Shown: positions 60,852 to 64,000 of the stretch, piece after piece | How the letters are laid out: each line of letters begins with the position of its first letter | Numbering within the stretch: the stretch's first letter is position 1 | The notes under the pieces: model-generated | Told to the model about the DNA's origin: nothing | The model's database searches: none | The model's input: only the letters and a program-made list of their open reading frames with translations | Position numbers and translations under genes: made by a program | NCBI GenBank assembly: GCA_039208375.1 | Contig: JBCCRC010000013.1 | Location: forward strand, 1-64,000 | Source of the DNA: JANQPC01 sp039208375 | Lineage (GTDB): Bacteria > Pseudomonadota > Alphaproteobacteria > Rhodobacterales > Rhodobacteraceae | Length of the DNA stretch: 64,000 nt | Reading direction: 5' to 3'

Positions 60852-61244
60852 TCAGCCCCAACTGGGCGCAACGGTCGAAGGGGCGTAGGTGCCGAACGAC
60901 CATTCATGCCCCTCGGGATCGCGCGCACGGTAGCGGCGGGTGCCAAACTCAGTATCTTCCGGCGGATAGACGATCTCGACCCCCGCTGCCGTGGCTGCCT
61001 CAAAATGCGCATCCAGATCCGGCACAACCAAATACAAGCCCGGCGAACCCTTCGCGCGCACCTCCGTACCAAGCATGATCACGCCGTTGCCAAAACGCAT
61101 CTCGCCATGGACGAGGGCGCCATCTTCCCCGTCGTGGCTTTGCACTAGCTCCAACCCAAAGGCGCGTTCCAGGAATGCAATCGCCGCCTTCGCATCGCGG
61201 TAGCTGAGGTAGGGTACGATGCTGGGTGAATACCCGTCGATCAC
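60852..61244 (-). CDS. VOC-superfamily protein (glyoxalase-like)
   Basis: A 130-residue VOC protein starting at a GTG that overlaps the stop of the HisD-like gene (GTGA). It has the pattern of the PhnB/YcjR-like group: SIVPYLSYRDAKAAIAFLERAFGLEL, ALVHGEMRFGNGVIMLGTE, LYLVVPDLDAHFEAATAAGVEIVYPPED and DPEGHEWSFGTY at the end. Metal binding is possible through the central His and the C-terminal Glu. An epimerase or lyase role in the pathway is plausible. Confidence 0.85.
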   Translation of the reverse strand: MIDGYSPSIVPYLSYRDAKAAIAFLERAFGLELVQSHDGEDGALVHGEMRFGNGVIMLGTEVRAKGSPGLYLVVPDLDAHFEAATAAGVEIVYPPEDTEFGTRRYRARDPEGHEWSFGTYAPSTVAPSWG

Positions 61245-62566
61245 TCCGCCGCCTCCCGGTAGGGCGCAGCTTCGCCATAGGGCACGTTAAGGCCACCATA
61301 TCGGCGCACCCGAACGTTGCACTGTTCGGCATGGCCCACGAAGCCTTCCAGCATACAAAGGCGTGATCCGTATTCGCCCACCACGGTTGCGGCCTCGTCC
61401 GTAACGACCTTCTGGTAGCTATGCGTTTTCAGGAATTTGCCCACCCATAGCCCGCCAGTGTAGCGCCCGGCCTTCTTCGTGGGCAGCGTATGGTTTGTGC
61501 CGATCACCTTGTCGCCATTCGCCACGTTGGTGCGCGGGCCCAGAAAGAGCGCGCCGTAGTTCGTCATGTTCTCGAGAAACCAATCGTCGCGATCGGTCAT
61601 AACCTGCACGTGTTCGGACGCGACGTCTTCTGATACCGCCAGCATCTCGTCATAGTCGTCGCAGAGGATGATTTCCCCATAGTCTTCCCAGCTTTTTGCA
61701 GCCGTCTCTGCGGTTGGGAGGATCCGGAGAAGCCGCTCGATTTCCGCCATGGTCGCCTCGGCAAGCTTGCGGGAGTTGGTGATCAACACCGCGGGCGAAT
61801 TGTATCCGTGTTCCGCCTGGCCAAGCAGATCCGTCGCACACATCTCGCCGTCCACCGTATCATCGGCAATCACGCAAGTCTCGGTGGGCCCTGCAAACAG
61901 ATCAATCCCCACGCGCCCAAAGAGCTGCCGCTTGGCTTCGGCAACGAAAGCGTTTCCGGGGCCGACGAGCATATCCACAGGCTTGATGCTTTCGGTTCCG
62001 ATTGCCATTGCGCCGACGGCCTGCACACCGCCGAGCACAAGGATCTCGTCGGCCCCGCCTTCATCCATCGCCGCCACAATCGCTGGGTGTGGCGCACCGT
62101 GTACCGGGGGTGCGGAGGCGACAATCCGATCCACCCCGGCCACCTTTGCGGTCAAGACCGACATGTGCGCCGAAGCCACCATCGGGAACTTCCCGCCAGG
62201 CACATAACAGCCCACGGAATTCACGGGTATGTTCTTGTGGCCGAGGATCACACCCGGCATCGTCTCCACTTCCACATCCGTCATCGAGGCGCGCTGTGCC
62301 TCTGCGAAATTGCGGATCTGGGTCTGGGCGAAGCGGATGTCGTCCATCTCACGCTGCGAGACTTTCGCCTTCGCCGCATCGATCTCCGAACGGGTGAGGG
62401 CGAATGCCGCGGGCTCATATCGATCGAACGTGGCACTCAGCTCGCGCACTGCCGCATCGCCACGAGCTTCTATGTCACCCAAAATACCCTCAACGGTGGC
62501 GCGCACCTTCGCATCGTCTTCCGCCCGCGCGTCTGCCGGTTTGCCGCGCTTGAGATACTCGGCCAT
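61241..62566 (-). CDS. HisD-family dehydrogenase in a catabolic setting (sulfopropanediol dehydrogenase HpsN-like)
   Basis: A 441-residue zinc- and NAD-dependent alcohol dehydrogenase of the histidinol dehydrogenase family. The zinc ligands are present: Gln and His in LGQAEHGYNSP, Asp in ANGDKVIG, His in LEGFVGHAEQ. The catalytic Glu-His pair is in ASEHVQV, and GTNHTLPT carries the next His. The wording of several motifs (VMxGHKNIPVNSVGCYVPGG-type, AGPTETCVIAD, GRYTGGLWVGKFLKT) is closer to the catabolic paralogues such as HpsN than to biosynthetic HisD. No his genes are nearby. Start at 62566 has AGGAGAAG. Operator 2 lies about 100 bp upstream. Confidence 0.85.
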   Translation of the reverse strand: MAEYLKRGKPADARAEDDAKVRATVEGILGDIEARGDAAVRELSATFDRYEPAAFALTRSEIDAAKAKVSQREMDDIRFAQTQIRNFAEAQRASMTDVEVETMPGVILGHKNIPVNSVGCYVPGGKFPMVASAHMSVLTAKVAGVDRIVASAPPVHGAPHPAIVAAMDEGGADEILVLGGVQAVGAMAIGTESIKPVDMLVGPGNAFVAEAKRQLFGRVGIDLFAGPTETCVIADDTVDGEMCATDLLGQAEHGYNSPAVLITNSRKLAEATMAEIERLLRILPTAETAAKSWEDYGEIILCDDYDEMLAVSEDVASEHVQVMTDRDDWFLENMTNYGALFLGPRTNVANGDKVIGTNHTLPTKKAGRYTGGLWVGKFLKTHSYQKVVTDEAATVVGEYGSRLCMLEGFVGHAEQCNVRVRRYGGLNVPYGEAAPYREAAE

Positions 62567-62653
62567 CGCCACTTCTCCTCCAAAAAAACCCGGGGCGACG
62601 GAAAGACTCACACGCCGCCTGCTGCGGTCAGGATACCGGCTTGCACCGCGCGC

Positions 62654-63661
62654 TCAAGGATTTTTTGCATACGCTTGCAAATCGGCGGACTGCGCCCAGC
62701 TCAAGATACGCTCGACCACATCTTCAGTCATTGCCGGGCTGAGAATATCGCCCGCAATCACGTGGAAATATGGATCGCTCCCCGCAATGGGTGTGATCGG
62801 GCTTAGCGATACTGCGCCGCCCCAGCGTTCGGCGGCTTCGCGAATTGCGCGCGGCGACACGACAATGTCCTGATCGGAAAAAAGGAAGAGCGCAGGCGTG
62901 GTGATGGACTCAAAGTCGGCCTGTCGCGCGGCTTCGACCGTTTGCGCCATCGGTATCAGCGCCACTGTGGGGTACTCTATCGTCCAGAACTCCCGGTGCC
63001 CTGCATTCATCGGTTGGAAGCCCCGGGTCGGGCCAGCGAGCCACGGGCCCCAGATGCGCACACCCGGCCACGTGAGGATGCGGCCGGCTGATGCCCGAAG
63101 GCCAAAGTTTGGTGACAAGAACACGACTCCGGCAAGCCGATCACGCAGGCGTGGATCCGCCGCGGCCAGCGCCGCGAGCGTGCCACCGGTGGAGGTTCCG
63201 ATTACGAGAACTTCTTCGCCCGCCCGGCGCGCCACCGCGAGCGCCTGATCGAGATCGCCAAGCCAGTCGCCCGCCGTGGCCCGGCCAAGGGCCTCACCGC
63301 CCCGCCCATGCCCGGTGAGACGCCAGAACACGAGGTTTGCGCCAAGCCCTTCCGCTACGCGGTCCGGCACGGGCCGGACCTCTTCCGACGTTGCGGAAAA
63401 ACCGTGCAGGTAAAGCACCGAGAGAGGGGTCTGTGCGCCGCGGGCACCGGCCCAGACGATACGCTTTTCGGTTCCGGGCGTGATGTCATCAAATGCCGCT
63501 TCATCGCTCGCAAGCCAGGCATCGAGATCGTCGCCAAGCGCCGCGGCATCAAACTCCGGCGGTGGGACGACCGCTTCGCGCGGAAGAACGGCGATCATAA
63601 GCGCCAGAAGCGCAACGCCACCGGCAAGCCCACACGCGATCCAAACGAGCACGCGTTTCAC
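62654..63661 (-). CDS. Membrane-anchored alpha/beta-fold hydrolase
   Basis: A 335-residue hydrolase beginning with one hydrophobic segment (residues 3-27, VLVWIACGLAGGVALLALMIAVL), so it is probably tethered to the inner membrane with the domain outside or inside. Oxyanion loop YLHGFSATSEE, nucleophile Ser in IGTSTGGTLAALA, Asp in LFSDQDIV, and His in YFHVIAGD. The GTG start overlaps the previous hydrolase stop (GTGA). The end of the gene carries operator 2. Substrate unknown; a lysophospholipase-type or ester-type activity is possible. Confidence 0.85.
   Translation of the reverse strand: MKRVLVWIACGLAGGVALLALMIAVLPREAVVPPPEFDAAALGDDLDAWLASDEAAFDDITPGTEKRIVWAGARGAQTPLSVLYLHGFSATSEEVRPVPDRVAEGLGANLVFWRLTGHGRGGEALGRATAGDWLGDLDQALAVARRAGEEVLVIGTSTGGTLAALAAADPRLRDRLAGVVFLSPNFGLRASAGRILTWPGVRIWGPWLAGPTRGFQPMNAGHREFWTIEYPTVALIPMAQTVEAARQADFESITTPALFLFSDQDIVVSPRAIREAAERWGGAVSLSPITPIAGSDPYFHVIAGDILSPAMTEDVVERILSWAQSADLQAYAKNP
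62664..62681. promoter_or_regulatory. Candidate LacI operator 2, inside the end of the upstream gene
   Basis: TTTGCATACGCTTGCAAA, the same 6-bp arms as operator 1 and the same TAC following the left arm; the centre contains CG as in standard LacI-family sites. It lies within the last codons of the hydrolase gene and 98 bp upstream of the hisD-like start. Confidence 0.75.
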
Positions 63662-64000
63662 AATGCCGCCAGAACGTCTTCGACCGCCGACACGATATGG
63701 CCAAGGCAGGCGGCGGTGGAAAAGCGGTGGTCTGCGCCTTTGACAAGCGAAAGCTGAATGTCGGGCCCCTCCGCGTGGTCGAGAAGCTTGAGCGCAGTGT
63801 CACGCGTCACCGCATCATCCTGGGTCCCCTGAAGAAATCGAACGGGGCCTTGAAGGCCCCAGGCCTGCGCAAACACAAGGTTCGCCCGCGCGCCATCCAC
63901 TTGGTGCTGTGTCAGATAGTCAGGGCTATCAAAGTGATCTTCGGAGAGCAGGGCCCGGCCCTCAGTTTGCAGGGCCGTGCGCTGGGCAGGCGTGAGATCT
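63658..64000 (-). CDS. Alpha/beta-fold hydrolase, C-terminal part (5' end outside window)
   Basis: The frame continues past the right edge; about 113 residues are seen. It shows the second half of a small alpha/beta hydrolase: LTPAQRTALQTEGRALLSEDHFDSPDYLTQHQVDGARANL, then VRFLQGTQDDAV with the catalytic Asp and VKGADHRFST with the His. The internal GTG at 63900 is not a start; the reading frame upstream is open. Overlaps the next hydrolase by GTGA. A cytoplasmic serine hydrolase is likely, with nucleophile outside the window. Confidence 0.82.
   Translation of the reverse strand, partial: DLTPAQRTALQTEGRALLSEDHFDSPDYLTQHQVDGARANLVFAQAWGLQGPVRFLQGTQDDAVTRDTALKLLDHAEGPDIQLSLVKGADHRFSTAACLGHIVSAVEDVLAAL

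Noticed and set aside
61241..62566. Biosynthetic histidinol dehydrogenase (hisD)
   Set aside because: Catabolic LacI-type context, no his genes, and several motif changes; the family name only is kept.
1..64000. Prophage, insertion sequence or tRNA genes
   Set aside because: No transposase, integrase, structural phage gene, terminal repeats or cloverleaf pattern noticed in any spacer.

Overview
This is a GC-rich, gene-dense chromosomal segment of an alphaproteobacterium, almost certainly a member of the Rhodobacteraceae (Roseobacter group). The evidence is the set of gene families: a class I PHA synthase next to a Cys-type intracellular PHA depolymerase and a phasin, a Hint-domain protein with a CtrA-type box, methylmalonyl-CoA epimerase next to a DUF1467 protein, a DUF1501/DUF1800 pair, HflKC-DUF2065-Do protease, and a large acidic protein of a type I associate with this group. 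Genus and species cannot be read from the window. I see no rRNA operon, tRNA, insertion sequence, prophage or CRISPR array.

Layout. 0-6.3 kb: 3' end of clpA, small and transport genes, a nitroreductase/EI24 pair, an SDR, methylmalonyl-CoA epimerase, and a response regulator. 6.3-7.0 kb: a non-coding patch with a 5S-rRNA-like fragment and degenerate 95-bp repeats. 7.0-18.4 kb: GNAT, DUF1501/DUF1800, aspS, a cyclopropane-fatty-acid synthase, a GT87-like membrane protein and carB. 18.4-27.8 kb: an HTH-like gene with palindromes upstream, a dehydrogenase-csaA-proC operon, ybjN, ubiK-like, the lgt-methyltransferase-pgeF operon, a 51-aa protein with its own terminator, a Hint protein and an AsnC-type regulator. 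28-34 kb: trxB, a PAPS synthetase (sulfurylase-APS kinase fusion), a HIT protein, a GT14-like glycosyltransferase and a sulfotransferase. Together these suggest a glycan-sulfation module. 34-45.5 kb: stress and housekeeping genes (Do protease, DUF2065, hflCK, gor, rpiA, sdaA, nadD, an EamA transporter, dacB, thiamine pyrophosphokinase). 45.6-47.8 kb: a 736-aa acidic protein of unknown function. 48-51.8 kb: the PHA granule genes phaP-phaC and the divergent phaZ, with PhaR-type operators but no phaR.

51.8-64 kb: the most unusual region. It is a tightly overlapping run of about 15 genes on the minus strand: two alpha/beta hydrolases, a HisD-family dehydrogenase outside any histidine operon, a VOC protein, two proteins that each look like two fused NTF2/SnoaL domains, a DD-peptidase-like protein, an SDR, a LacI-type regulator, a two-cupin protein, a medium-chain dehydrogenase, a SAM methyltransferase, a 42-aa micro-gene, a stand-alone MetE-type (Zn-thiol) methyltransferase domain and a third hydrolase. 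Two near-identical 18-bp palindromes lie upstream of the hisD-like gene and upstream of the SDR-lacI block. They are the likely operators of the LacI protein and tie both halves into one regulon. I read this as an undescribed, inducible catabolic pathway. Its substrate cannot be named from sequence.

Compactness is a theme. Many genes overlap by ATGA, GTGA or TGATG, and four convergent gene pairs share a 4-nt stop-codon overlap.
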